Assembly: GCA_913061335.1 (NCBI GenBank)
Contig: CAJXTP010000051.1
Coordinates: 1 to 15,207 of the forward strand
DNA length: 15,207 nucleotides
Source: an uncultured Loktanella sp.
Lineage (GTDB): Bacteria; Pseudomonadota; Alphaproteobacteria; Rhodobacterales; Rhodobacteraceae
Reading direction: 5' to 3'
Shown here piece by piece: positions 6,429 through 14,623 of this stretch; position 1 is the stretch's first letter; every line of letters starts with the position of its first letter. The notes beneath the pieces are model-generated. The model made no database searches, was not told where the DNA came from, and saw only the letters and a list, made by a program, of their open reading frames with translations. Made by a program: the position numbers and the translations under genes.

Positions 6429-7829
6429 ATGATTCCAGTACAGGGTTTAGACGGGCAAACCGTCGCGGTTTTAGGGCTTGGTCGCTCAGGTAAAGCAGCC
6501 GTTTTAGCGCTGCAAGAAGGCGGCGCCACAGCCGTCGTTTGGGACGATAGCGCCGCCGCGCGTGACGCTGCCGAAACCGACGGTTTCACCCTGCGCGACC
6601 TCACCAAATCAGGCGGTTTTGACGGTATCGCCCGCCTTATCGTCAGCCCCGGAATTCCGCATTTATACCCCGCACCAAACCCGATCATCGCCGCCGCTTG
6701 GCGCGCTGGTGTGCCTGTCGACAACGATATTGGGCTGTTTTTTCAATCTTTTGCAGTCGACGAATGGTCCGGTTTCACGACCATGCCGCGCGTTATTGCC
6801 GTGACAGGCTCAAACGGAAAATCCACGACCAGCGCCTTGATCCACCACATCGTGTCTGAAAATGGCCGCGCCACACAACTTGCAGGTAATATTGGCCGTG
6901 GCGTGTTGGATATTGACCCCGCCCATGACGGTGAAGTCATCGTGTTGGAACTGTCATCCTACCAAACAGACCTCGCGCGCGCGTTAACCCCTGATGTGGC
7001 CGTGTTAACAAATATTTCACCTGATCACCTCAACCGTCACGCGGGCTTGGGCGGTTATTTTGCAGCCAAACGCCGCTTGTTTTCCGAAGGCGGACCGGAT
7101 CGCTGTATCATCTGCATGGACGACCCAGAGGGCCAGTATTTGGCCAACCAAATGGCAATGGGTGCGACTGACGATCGCGTCATTCAGGTGTCGTCTGGCC
7201 AGAAATTAGAACACGCCGCGTGGTCCGTGTTTGCGCGCAAAGGATTCCTGTCCGAATACCGCAAAGGCCGCCAAGTCACATCAATCGATCTGCGCAACAT
7301 CACCGGCCTTCCCGGCGCGCACAATCACCAAAACGCCTGCGCCGCCTACGCCGCCTGCCGAACTTTAGGCTTTAGTCCCAAAGCGATAGAAGCCGCGATG
7401 CGCAGCTTTGGTGGCTTGCCACATCGGTCCCAATTGGTCGGTGAAAAGGACGGTGTGCGATTTGTGAACGACAGCAAGGCCACGAATGTCGATAGCGCTG
7501 CTAAAGCGCTGCAGGCGTTTGCTAAGATCCGCTGGATTTGTGGAGGCTTGCAAAAGGACGGTGGACTAGATGCGCTGCTGCCGCATGTCGGCGCTGTGCA
7601 AAAAGCCTATGTGATTGGTCGCGAGGCCGAGGATTTTGCCCGTCAGTTGGTTGGCGTGGAGACTGTCGTTTGTGGCACGATGCAGGCCGCAGTGGCGGCG
7701 GCGGCTTCTGATGCTGTGGCGGGTGACGTCGTGTTGTTGGCGCCAGCCTGCGCCAGCTTTGATCAATACGACAGCTTTGAGACGCGCGGCGATGACTTTA
7801 TGGCGCAGGTCCAAGTGGTGATGGGTTAA
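6429..7829 (+). CDS. murD: MurD, UDP-MurNAc-L-Ala:D-Glu ligase
   Basis: This cytoplasmic Mur ligase adds D-glutamate to UDP-MurNAc-L-Ala. It is 466 residues. The N-terminal Rossmann-like uridine domain has VAVLGLGRSGKAA at about residues 12-24. The ATPase domain carries GSNGKSTT with the P-loop at residues 127-133, then ELSSYQ and NISPDHLNRH, all typical of MurD. The C-terminal domain includes LPHRSQLVGEKDGVRFVNDS, KATN and ICGG. ATG 6429 is preferred because AAGG (6417-6420) lies 8 nt upstream; an in-frame GTG at 6423 is too close to it. It is separated from mraY by the TPR block and ends 8 bp from a convergent flavoprotein gene, so it may form its own short transcription unit. Confidence 0.97.
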   Translation: MIPVQGLDGQTVAVLGLGRSGKAAVLALQEGGATAVVWDDSAAARDAAETDGFTLRDLTKSGGFDGIARLIVSPGIPHLYPAPNPIIAAAWRAGVPVDNDIGLFFQSFAVDEWSGFTTMPRVIAVTGSNGKSTTSALIHHIVSENGRATQLAGNIGRGVLDIDPAHDGEVIVLELSSYQTDLARALTPDVAVLTNISPDHLNRHAGLGGYFAAKRRLFSEGGPDRCIICMDDPEGQYLANQMAMGATDDRVIQVSSGQKLEHAAWSVFARKGFLSEYRKGRQVTSIDLRNITGLPGAHNHQNACAAYAACRTLGFSPKAIEAAMRSFGGLPHRSQLVGEKDGVRFVNDSKATNVDSAAKALQAFAKIRWICGGLQKDGGLDALLPHVGAVQKAYVIGREAEDFARQLVGVETVVCGTMQAAVAAAASDAVAGDVVLLAPACASFDQYDSFETRGDDFMAQVQVVMG

Positions 7830-7837
7830 AACCCATC
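7820..7837. terminator. Perfect palindrome between convergent murD and flavoprotein genes, possible bidirectional terminator
   Basis: GATGGGTT (7820-7827) and AACCCATC (7830-7837) form a perfect 8-bp dyad around AA. It spans the murD stop codon and fills the 8-bp gap before the stop of the convergent gene. The position suits a terminator serving both strands. However, the stem is short and no T-run follows on either side, so intrinsic termination would be weak at best. Confidence 0.35.
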
Positions 7838-9007
7838 CTACGACTGGATTGCTTGGCCCGCAGCCCAGCCTGACGACCATGCCCATTGAAAATTGTAGCC
7901 GCCTAGCCAGCCAGTTACATCGACACATTCCCCGATGAAGTAGAGGTTTGGCATCGTCTTGGATGCCATGGTTTTGGAGTTTAGCTGGTCAGTGTTTACG
8001 CCGCCAAGCGTGACTTCGGCTGTGCGGTATCCTTCTGAACCTGATGGCGTGATGTCCCAGTTTGTCAGTGCGTCGGTGACCGATTGCAGGCTAGCGTCCG
8101 ACCGGTCAGCGAGGTTGCCTGACAGGTCCATGATGTCGGCCAAATAACTGACGAGCCGTGCGGGCAGGTGTTGTGACATGATCGTGGTAAGCGCCTTGCG
8201 GCCCATCGTGATACGCACATCGCGCAGGGCTGTGTAGAGGTCGATTTGCGGGATCAAGTTGGTGCGGATGGCCTCGCCTTCGTGCCAATATGACGATGCT
8301 TGCAGGATCGCGGGGCCGGATAGGCCACGGTGGGTGAACAGTAGCGCCTCGTCGAAACTTGTATCGCCTGCAGTGATGCGGGCGGGCAAGGCGGTGCCTG
8401 CGAGCGGCTTGAACCGGTCATCGGTAAAGGTTAGCGGCACAAGACCGGGGCGCGGCGTGATCACGTCGAGCCCGAATTGGGTGGCCACATTGTAACCTAG
8501 GCCGGTTGCGCCCATCTTGGGGATCGATTTGCCCCCCGACGCCATGACAAGATTGGTGGCGGTGATCGTATGGGGCGTGCCGTCTTTGGTCACTTGCACA
8601 GTGAAATGCGTGCCGTTGTGGGTGATGTCGCCGACCTCGGTTTGCAGCCAAAGTTGAGCGCTTGCCATTTCGGTATGCAGCATCGCGATGATGTCTTTGG
8701 CGGAATTATCGCAGAATAGCTGACCCAGCGTTTTCTCGTGATAGGCGATCCCGTGGGACGCGACCAGATTGATAAAATCCCATTGGGTATAGCGTTTGAG
8801 CGCCGATTTCGCGAAATGTGGGTTGGCTGACAGAAAGTTGGCCGCCGTTGTGCCCATATTTGTGAAATTGCAGCGCCCGCCACCGGAAATACGAATTTTG
8901 TCGCCCGCTGCTTTTGCGTGGTCGATGATCAGGACGCCGCTGCCTGCGTGGGCGGCGCACATCATGCCTGCGGCACCTGCGCCGATGATAAGAGTTTTGA
9001 CTTGCAT
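7838..9007 (-). CDS. HI0933/BaiN-type FAD-dependent oxidoreductase
   Basis: This is a 389-residue flavoprotein of the HI0933/YhiN family (PF03486-like; often annotated NAD(P)/FAD-dependent or BaiN/RdsA-type oxidoreductase). The N-terminal dinucleotide-binding motif GAGAAG is at residues 9-14. The family signature GDKIRISGGGRCNFTN follows at about residues 35-50. A middle segment has MASGGKSIPKMGATGLGY, and the C-terminal FAD contact region reads YFIGECVDVTGWLGGYNFQW. The substrate is unknown for most members and nothing here identifies it. Length and motifs are complete, so it is probably functional. It runs against the surrounding cell-wall genes, convergent with murD and divergent from ftsW, so it is probably not part of their operon. 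No strong ribosome-binding site is visible before the ATG. Confidence 0.9.
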   Translation of the reverse strand: MQVKTLIIGAGAAGMMCAAHAGSGVLIIDHAKAAGDKIRISGGGRCNFTNMGTTAANFLSANPHFAKSALKRYTQWDFINLVASHGIAYHEKTLGQLFCDNSAKDIIAMLHTEMASAQLWLQTEVGDITHNGTHFTVQVTKDGTPHTITATNLVMASGGKSIPKMGATGLGYNVATQFGLDVITPRPGLVPLTFTDDRFKPLAGTALPARITAGDTSFDEALLFTHRGLSGPAILQASSYWHEGEAIRTNLIPQIDLYTALRDVRITMGRKALTTIMSQHLPARLVSYLADIMDLSGNLADRSDASLQSVTDALTNWDITPSGSEGYRTAEVTLGGVNTDQLNSKTMASKTMPNLYFIGECVDVTGWLGGYNFQWAWSSGWAAGQAIQS

Positions 9008-9202
9008 GGGACGCAGGTGCCGCGAAAACGTGTGTTTTGCAAGAGGCGTAAATGTTGGCGCTTCCGGCGAGGATATTTGGAAACCAAAGAGGCGGGAAGT
9101 AGCGCACCCACAATTTGCGGTAGAAATGGGGCGGCAAACCCGCTAGAACTGGTGTTAGACCCGAAAAATCGGGCGTTTTGAGGCAGTATTGGCGGTAATC
9201 CC
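9008..9202. promoter_or_regulatory. Divergent intergenic region upstream of ftsW
   Basis: These 195 bases separate the minus-strand flavoprotein gene from ftsW and should contain the promoter for ftsW onward, and one for the flavoprotein. I could not place a convincing -35/-10 pair on either strand. A small dyad, TTTGG-AAA-CCAAA (9076-9088), lies in a GGATATTTGG context of a kind I recall from other Rhodobacteraceae intergenic regions, though this is from memory only. A second hairpin close to ftsW is listed separately. Confidence 0.4.
9160..9179 (+). terminator. Terminator-like hairpin in the ftsW leader
   Basis: CCCGA (9160-9164), loop AAAA and TCGGG (9169-9173) form a 5-bp stem-loop followed by CG and TTTT (9176-9179), on the plus strand 23 nt before the ftsW ATG. 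Its shape is that of a weak intrinsic terminator or attenuator. It may reduce read-through into ftsW or structure the leader, or it may be fortuitous given the short stem. Confidence 0.35.
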
Positions 9203-10369
9203 ATGACGGAAATGGTCTATGGCACGGTCCCGGTTTATGCGGGTGACCCTATTCTTCCACGGTGGTGGCGGACAATTGATAAATGGACAATGGGCTGTGT
9301 GCTGATGCTGTTTGGCATTGGTTTGCTGCTAGGATTGGCGTCTTCGCCTCCGTTGGCCAGTAAAAACGGGCTTGAGCCGTTTCATTACGTGAGCCGTCAG
9401 GCGATTTTTGGCGGGCTGGCGATGATTGCTATGTTGCTGACGTCGATGATGACGCCGCAGTTGGTACGCCGCTTGGCTATTCTTGGATTTTTGGTCGCAT
9501 TTGTTGCCCTGATGGGCTTGCCGTTTTTCGGCACGGACTTTGGCAAAGGGGCGGTGCGCTGGTATTCGCTTGGTTTTGCGTCGTTGCAGCCGTCGGAGTT
9601 TCTTAAGCCCGGATTTGTGGTCATGGCTGCGTGGTTGATGGCTGCGGCACTTGAGATTGGTGGCCCGCCGGGACGGATGTATTCGTTCATCCTGACGATT
9701 GTGATTTGCACGTTTTTGGCGTTGCAGCCTGATTTCGGTCAAGCTGCCTTGGTGCTATTTTCATGGGGTGTCATGTATTTTGTGGCTGGTGCGCCGATGT
9801 TATTGCTTGCGGGTGTTTGTGCTGGTGTTGTCGCGGTTGGCTGGTTTGCTTACGCCAATTCCGAACACTTTGCCCGCCGGATTGATGGGTTTCTAAGCCC
9901 TGATTTGGACCCGACGACCCAGCTTGGCTATGCCACTAATGCGATCCGCGAAGGTGGGTTCTTTGGTGTCGGCGTAGGTGAAGGCCAAGTGAAGTGGTCG
10001 CTGCCTGATGCCCATACGGATTTCATTATTGCGGTTGCTGCCGAGGAATACGGGTTGATTTGCGTGCTTGCGATTATTGGGCTGTACAGTGTGATTGTCG
10101 TGCGCAGTTTGCTGCGATTGCTGAAAGAGCGTGACCCGTTTATTCGCTTTGCTGGTACTGGATTGGCCTGTGCGTTTGGCGTGCAAGCGATGATCAACAT
10201 GGGGGTGGCCGTGCGGTTGCTGCCTGCCAAAGGCATGACGTTGCCATTTGTAAGTTACGGTGGCTCGTCGATTATTGCTGGTGGCATTGCGATGGGCATG
10301 TTGTTGGCGTTTACCCGCACGCGTCCGCAAGGCGAGATTGGTGATATTTTGATGCGACGCGGCCGATGA
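9203..10369 (+). CDS. ftsW: FtsW, SEDS-family septal peptidoglycan glycosyltransferase
   Basis: This is a 388-residue polytopic inner-membrane protein of the SEDS family that polymerises lipid II into glycan strands at the division septum with FtsI. Hydrophobic segments run throughout, with the first at about residues 28-50. Diagnostic motifs are FGKGAVRWYSLG...LQPSEF (about 110-135), LQPDFGQAAL, SPDLDPTTQLGYA, LPDAHTDFIIAVAAEE, whose Asp lies in the region of the proposed catalytic aspartate, and LPFVSYGGSS near the C-terminus. ATG 9203 has a weak GGCGG (9191-9195) 7 nt upstream. The stop overlaps the murG start by 4 bp (ATGA). In the dcw order ftsW follows murD directly, whereas here a reverse-strand gene intervenes. 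Confidence 0.97.
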   Translation: MTEMVYGTVPVYAGDPILPRWWRTIDKWTMGCVLMLFGIGLLLGLASSPPLASKNGLEPFHYVSRQAIFGGLAMIAMLLTSMMTPQLVRRLAILGFLVAFVALMGLPFFGTDFGKGAVRWYSLGFASLQPSEFLKPGFVVMAAWLMAAALEIGGPPGRMYSFILTIVICTFLALQPDFGQAALVLFSWGVMYFVAGAPMLLLAGVCAGVVAVGWFAYANSEHFARRIDGFLSPDLDPTTQLGYATNAIREGGFFGVGVGEGQVKWSLPDAHTDFIIAVAAEEYGLICVLAIIGLYSVIVVRSLLRLLKERDPFIRFAGTGLACAFGVQAMINMGVAVRLLPAKGMTLPFVSYGGSSIIAGGIAMGMLLAFTRTRPQGEIGDILMRRGR

Positions 10370-11454
10370 CGAAGTTACTTGTAATCGCCGCTGGTGGCAC
10401 CGGTGGCCATATGTTTCCTGCTCAAGCACTGGCCGAGGCAATGTTGGCCCGTGGCTGGCGTGTCAAATTGTCGACCGATGATCGCGGTGCCCGTTACGCG
10501 GGTGGTTTTCCTGATGCGGTTGAAATCAACGTGGTGAAGTCAGCGACCTTTGCCCGTGGTGGAATTGTGGCCAAGCTGGCAGTGCCATTCCGTATTTTGG
10601 CCGGCATTGGTGGTGCCAAGTGGCGCATGCTGCGCGAAAAACCTGATGTTGTTGTGGGCTTTGGCGGGTATCCCGCGATCCCTGCGATGGTGGCCGCGTA
10701 TATTCACCGCGTGCCGCGGATGATCCATGAGCAAAACGGTGTTTTGGGCCGCGTGAACCAAGTGTTTGCCAAGCGTGTGCATACTGTTGCTTGCGGGACG
10801 TGGCCAACTGACTTGCCCGACGGTGTGACAGGTGTTGACGTCGGTAACCCTGTGCGTGCTGCGATTTTGGACCGCGCTGGTGCCGGATATATTCCGCCCG
10901 GTGACTACCCGATGTCGATCCTTGTGATGGGTGGCAGTCAGGGCGCGCGAATTTTGTCTGATGTTGTTCCCGAGGCGATTGCGAGCCTGCCCAAGGAGTT
11001 GCGTCAAAATATCCGCGTCGCCCATCAGGCCCGCGCTGAGGACGAGATGCGGGTCGCGACATACTATGCGGATGCAGGCATTGATGCTGATGTGCAGCCG
11101 TTTTTCGACGACGTTCCAAACCGGATGTCAGAGGCGCAATTGGTGATCACCCGTGCAGGTGCTTCGACGATTGCCGATCTGACAGTGATTGGGCGGCCTG
11201 CGATTTTTGTGCCTTTGGCTGCGGCGATCCGCGATGAGCAAACCGCAAATGCCCGTCAAATGGTAGATGCAGGCGCCGCGGTTTTGATGCCTGAAAGCGA
11301 ATTCACGGCTCCTGCGTTGGCGGAGCAAATTACAAACGTGCTGACCAACAGTGCGGCCGCTTTGAAAATGTCTCAAATGGCCATGTCATGTGGTAAACCT
11401 GATGCAACGGAGCGCCTTGTGGCGCTGGTCGAAAACTTGGCCGCCAAAGAATAA
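10366..11454 (+). CDS. murG: MurG, lipid I N-acetylglucosaminyltransferase
   Basis: This peripheral membrane glycosyltransferase of the GT-B fold (family GT28) adds GlcNAc from UDP-GlcNAc to lipid I, giving lipid II on the cytoplasmic face. It is 362 residues. The N-terminal glycine-rich motif GGTGGH is at residues 10-15. FGGYPAIPAM and HEQNGVLGRVNQVFAKR follow. The C-terminal domain has MGGSQGARILSD and the UDP-GlcNAc-binding stretch ITRAGASTIADL, then PLAAAIRDEQTANAR. It is complete, with all key motifs. Translation is probably coupled to ftsW through the ATGA overlap, and murC starts 13 nt after the stop. Confidence 0.97.
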   Translation: MTKLLVIAAGGTGGHMFPAQALAEAMLARGWRVKLSTDDRGARYAGGFPDAVEINVVKSATFARGGIVAKLAVPFRILAGIGGAKWRMLREKPDVVVGFGGYPAIPAMVAAYIHRVPRMIHEQNGVLGRVNQVFAKRVHTVACGTWPTDLPDGVTGVDVGNPVRAAILDRAGAGYIPPGDYPMSILVMGGSQGARILSDVVPEAIASLPKELRQNIRVAHQARAEDEMRVATYYADAGIDADVQPFFDDVPNRMSEAQLVITRAGASTIADLTVIGRPAIFVPLAAAIRDEQTANARQMVDAGAAVLMPESEFTAPALAEQITNVLTNSAAALKMSQMAMSCGKPDATERLVALVENLAAKE

Positions 11455-11467
11455 AGAAAGACGAGTT

Positions 11468-12868
11468 ATGAACGCGACTGCAACCAAATTACCCCTTGAT
11501 GTCGGCCCAATTCATTTTGTGGGTATTGGCGGCATTGGCATGTCTGGCATCGCCGAAGTCCTGTTGGAACATGGCTATACTGTGCAGGGGTCCGACCTGA
11601 AATTCACGCCGATCACGGACCGTTTGGTTAAGCTTGGCGCGACTGTTTTTGAGGGGCAAGCGGCCGCGAATTTGGCAGATGCAGAGGTTGTCGTGATCTC
11701 ATCGGCGATCAAAGCGGGCAACCCCGAGCTGGACGAAGCCCGCACCAAGGGCCTGCCGATTGTCCGCCGTGCGGAAATGCTGGCTGAACTAATGCGATTG
11801 AAATCAAACGTTGCCGTTGCGGGAACCCATGGCAAAACGACGACCACAACAATGGTTGCCGCTTTGTTGGATGAGGGCGGCATTGATCCGACTGTGATCA
11901 ACGGTGGCATTATTCATGCCTATGGTTCCAACGCCCGCATGGGGCAGGGCGAGTGGATGGTGGTCGAGGCCGACGAGAGCGATGGCACTTTTAACCGTCT
12001 GCCCGCGACCATCGCCATCGTGACCAACATCGACCCTGAACATATGGACCATTGGGGCACCATCGAAAATCTGCGTCAGGGGTTTTACGATTTTGTGTCG
12101 GGTATTCCGTTTTATGGGCTGGCAGTGTGCTGCACCGATAATGCTGAAGTACAGGCGCTGGTTGGTAAGCTGACAGATCGCCGTGTGACGACTTATGGCT
12201 TTAATGCTCAGGCCGACGTGCGTGCCGTGAACTTGCATTATAAGGCAGGTATCGCCCATTTTGATGTGGCATTGCAGGCCGAAGGCGACCTTATCGAAGG
12301 CTGTGAATTGCCGATGCCCGGTGATCACAACGTCAGCAATGCGCTGTCCGCTGTGGCTGTGGCCCGTCATTTGGGACTTAAGAAGGACGAAATCCGCAAA
12401 GCGTTGAGAGAATTTGGCGGCGTGAACCGTCGCTTTACACGCGTCGGCGAAGTGAATGGTGTCACGATCATTGATGATTACGGTCATCATCCGGTCGAAA
12501 TTACTGCGGTCTTAAAAGCTGCACGTCAAGCCAGTGAAGGCCGCGTGATCGCCGTGCATCAACCGCACCGCTATACCCGTTTGCACCACCATTTTGATGA
12601 GTTTTGCGCCTGTTTTAACGATGCCGATGTCGTTGGCATTGCGGATGTATATTCCGCTGGTGAGGACGTGATTGAAGGTGCGACCCGTGATGATCTGGTC
12701 GCCGGTCTGATCCGCCACGGCCACCGCCATGCGCGTGCTGTGGCATCCGAGGATGATCTGGAACGGCTTGTGCGCGAACAGGCAAAACCTGGCGACATGG
12801 TTGTTTGTCTTGGCGCGGGTACGATCAGTGCTTGGGCCAATGGCCTGCCTGATCGCCTGAAAAAGTGA
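11468..12868 (+). CDS. murC: MurC, UDP-MurNAc:L-alanine ligase
   Basis: This first Mur ligase of the pathway adds L-Ala to UDP-MurNAc in the cytoplasm. It is 466 residues. The N-terminal domain reads HFVGIGGIGMSGIAEVL, the hallmark of MurC. The ATPase domain has GTHGKTTTT with the P-loop at residues 119-124, VVEADESDGTF and NIDPEHMDHWG. The C-terminal domain has DDYGHHPVEI and VHQPHRYTR. ATG 11468 was chosen. The frame is open further upstream to 11390, but that stretch overlaps murG out of frame and does not resemble MurC. The stop overlaps the next gene (TGATG), so the small membrane-protein genes behind it are probably translated from the same transcript. Confidence 0.97.
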   Translation: MNATATKLPLDVGPIHFVGIGGIGMSGIAEVLLEHGYTVQGSDLKFTPITDRLVKLGATVFEGQAAANLADAEVVVISSAIKAGNPELDEARTKGLPIVRRAEMLAELMRLKSNVAVAGTHGKTTTTTMVAALLDEGGIDPTVINGGIIHAYGSNARMGQGEWMVVEADESDGTFNRLPATIAIVTNIDPEHMDHWGTIENLRQGFYDFVSGIPFYGLAVCCTDNAEVQALVGKLTDRRVTTYGFNAQADVRAVNLHYKAGIAHFDVALQAEGDLIEGCELPMPGDHNVSNALSAVAVARHLGLKKDEIRKALREFGGVNRRFTRVGEVNGVTIIDDYGHHPVEITAVLKAARQASEGRVIAVHQPHRYTRLHHHFDEFCACFNDADVVGIADVYSAGEDVIEGATRDDLVAGLIRHGHRHARAVASEDDLERLVREQAKPGDMVVCLGAGTISAWANGLPDRLKK

Positions 12869-13119
12869 TGACCTCGCTTTTCATAGGGTGCATTTGGGTG
12901 CTGTTGGCTGTGGTCACGGCCTTGCTGCCGATGCGCCGTCAATATGTGCCGGGGGTGACGCTGTTGCTGTTGGCTCCTGTGTTGATCATCTGGATCGGGA
13001 TCGATTTTGGTTGGATCGTCGGTGTGCTTGCTGCTGCAGCATTTGTGTCGATGTTTCGCAATCCGTTGCGCTATATTTACGCGCGCATGCGCGGCGAAAA
13101 GCCGGAGCTTCCGAAATGA
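12868..13119 (+). CDS. DUF2484-type small membrane protein 1
   Basis: This 83-residue protein of unknown function has two or three hydrophobic segments (FIGCIWVLLAVVTALLP, then a long stretch around GVTLLLLAPVLIIWIG and GWIVGVLAAAAFVSM) and a basic C-terminus (RNPLRYIYARMRGEKPELPK). Its sequence and place match the DUF2484 family, which I know from Rhodobacteraceae. It starts within the murC stop (TGATG); an alternative GTG at 12865 would add one residue. The next gene starts in its own stop codon and encodes a diverged paralogue. Its place between murC and murB suggests an envelope role, but that is inference from position. Confidence 0.75.
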   Translation: MTSLFIGCIWVLLAVVTALLPMRRQYVPGVTLLLLAPVLIIWIGIDFGWIVGVLAAAAFVSMFRNPLRYIYARMRGEKPELPK

Positions 13120-13373
13120 TGACCACGTCATTGATTTGCGCCGCCCTTTGGCTGTTGGCCGCCAATGTCATGGCGATGATCCCGTCCAAGGATAATCTGT
13201 GGCAACGCGCCTATTTGTTGATTGCTGTCGGCATTCCATTGCTGGGCTGGGTGACATATCAAAACGGCCCTTGGATTGGATTGATTGCGTTGGCTGCCGG
13301 CATGTCTGTGCTGCGCTGGCCCGTTGTTTACCTGACCCGATGGGCCAAGCAATTGGTCGGGCGCAATGGCTGA
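13116..13373 (+). CDS. DUF2484-type small membrane protein 2
   Basis: This 85-residue hydrophobic protein resembles the preceding gene product along its length. Both start M-T-S-L, have WxLLA in the first helix followed by a P at its end, a second hydrophobic region, and a third segment containing a conserved S plus R-N/W-P before a basic tail (RWPVVYLTRWAKQLVG here). They are therefore tandem paralogues that have diverged considerably. GGAG (13104-13107) lies 8 nt before ATG 13116, and ATG 13119 is an alternative. The start overlaps the upstream stop by 4 bp and the end overlaps the next gene by 8 bp. Function is unknown. Confidence 0.7.
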   Translation: MMTTSLICAALWLLAANVMAMIPSKDNLWQRAYLLIAVGIPLLGWVTYQNGPWIGLIALAAGMSVLRWPVVYLTRWAKQLVGRNG

Positions 13374-13650
13374 TTTGACTGTGATCGCCGTGATGTTTGT
13401 GTCTGCGATGATCCCGTTTGTCGTGATGGCACGTTTGATGCTGGCTCAGAAACCAGGATTTGCGCTGACTATTATCTCGGTGCTGGCGGCGGGTGTCGCG
13501 ATTTTCGTTTTTGCATCAACAACACCGGTTGGCATTGATCCGCTGTTTGCGATTGGTGTGGCGATGGTGACTTTGCTGCCTGCGCTGATTGGCGCAGGGG
13601 CGGGCGCGCTATTGGGGCATATGTTGCTGCGCCGCAGGTTTAGGGACTAG
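13366..13650 (+). CDS. Small membrane protein of unknown function
   Basis: This 94-residue protein is almost wholly hydrophobic, with three likely membrane segments: VIAVMFVSAMIPFVVMA, LTIISVLAAGVAIFVFA, and the stretch from FAIGVAMVTLLPAL through GAGAGALLGHML. It ends in a basic cluster (RRRFRD), which would place the C-terminus in the cytoplasm. I do not recognise the family. It overlaps the preceding DUF2484-type gene by 8 bp and ends 3 bp before murB, so it belongs to the same transcript. Compact overlaps and intact frames argue that it is a real gene. A cell-envelope role is suggested only by its neighbours. Confidence 0.65.
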   Translation: MADLTVIAVMFVSAMIPFVVMARLMLAQKPGFALTIISVLAAGVAIFVFASTTPVGIDPLFAIGVAMVTLLPALIGAGAGALLGHMLLRRRFRD

Positions 13651-13653
13651 GGC

Positions 13654-14583
13654 ATGATTGAGAATTTACCGCAAGTGCGTGGCACATTGACTCCAAATCG
13701 CAGCCTTGCTGATCTGACGTGGATGCGTGTGGGTGGCCCTGCGGATGTGCTGTTTCAGCCTGCTGATGTGGATGATTTATCTGCGTTTATGGCTGAACTT
13801 GACCCAAGTGTTGCCGTGTTCCCAATGGGTGTTGGGTCAAACCTGATTGTCCGTGACGGCGGTGTGTCTGGTGTGGTGATCCGGCTTGGACGTGGCTTTA
13901 ACGCGATAGGATTTGACGGTCAAATTGTGACCGCCGGTGCGGCTGCGTTGGATGCACATGTGGCCCGCAAGGCCGCGGCAGAGGGCCTTGACCTGACATT
14001 TCTGCGCACCATTCCGGGCACAATTGGCGGCGCTGTGCGGATGAACGCTGGTTGTTATGGCAGCTATATGGCGGATTTTTTGCAAAGCGTCACAGCTGTG
14101 ATGCGTGATGGTACCGTGGCGAACTTGCCTGCGGCGGATTTGCAGTTGGCGTACCGTAGTTCAGCCTTGGCAGATGGAGCAGTGATTGTGGGCGCAACTT
14201 TGTTGGCCCCAACTGGGGATGCCGACGTATTGGCTGCGCGCATGGATGACCAATTGGCCAAGCGTGATGCGACGCAGCCAACTAAGGACCGCACAGCGGG
14301 GTCCACATTTCGCAATCCGGCCGGATATTCGTCCACCGGACTGGCGGACGACGTGCATGATCTTAAGGCGTGGAAGGTCATTGATGATGCGGGTATGCGC
14401 GGTGCAACCATCGGCGGGGCCGTTATGAACACCAAACATTCGAATTTTCTGACCAACGCTGGGGGTGCAACTGCGGCTGATTTGGAAAATTTAGGCGAGC
14501 TTGTGCGGAAAAAGGTTTACGATTCCAGTGGGATCACGCTAGAATGGGAAATTATGCGGGTAGGCAATCGTAACGGATCCTAA
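13654..14583 (+). CDS. murB: MurB, UDP-N-acetylenolpyruvoylglucosamine reductase
   Basis: This FAD-dependent cytoplasmic enzyme reduces UDP-GlcNAc-enolpyruvate to UDP-MurNAc with NADPH. It is 309 residues, the length of the shorter (type II) MurB group. The FAD-binding part has WMRVGGPADVLFQP (residues about 23-36), MGVGSNLIVRDGGV (58-71) and LRTIPGTIGGAVRMNAGCYG, whose Arg is R118. The catalytic serine is S217 in GSTFRNP, and TIGGAVMNTKHSNFL follows. A glutamate near residue 297-299 (ITLEWEIMRVG) is the likely third catalytic residue. AGGG (13642-13645) lies 8 nt before ATG 13654. It directly follows three small membrane-protein genes and precedes ddl by 103 bp. Confidence 0.97.
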   Translation: MIENLPQVRGTLTPNRSLADLTWMRVGGPADVLFQPADVDDLSAFMAELDPSVAVFPMGVGSNLIVRDGGVSGVVIRLGRGFNAIGFDGQIVTAGAAALDAHVARKAAAEGLDLTFLRTIPGTIGGAVRMNAGCYGSYMADFLQSVTAVMRDGTVANLPAADLQLAYRSSALADGAVIVGATLLAPTGDADVLAARMDDQLAKRDATQPTKDRTAGSTFRNPAGYSSTGLADDVHDLKAWKVIDDAGMRGATIGGAVMNTKHSNFLTNAGGATAADLENLGELVRKKVYDSSGITLEWEIMRVGNRNGS

Positions 14584-14623
14584 TACGCATCGTGACGAAC
14601 AAAGGCCTCTGAAATTGGGGGCA

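Noticed and set aside
11390..11467. N-terminal extension of murC
   Set aside because: It overlaps murG out of frame and does not resemble the MurC N-terminus, which starts well at 11468.
12888..13373. 161-residue plus-strand frame starting inside the first DUF2484-type gene
   Set aside because: Only its last 85 residues (from 13116) look like a protein. The first part is an out-of-frame reading of the upstream gene.
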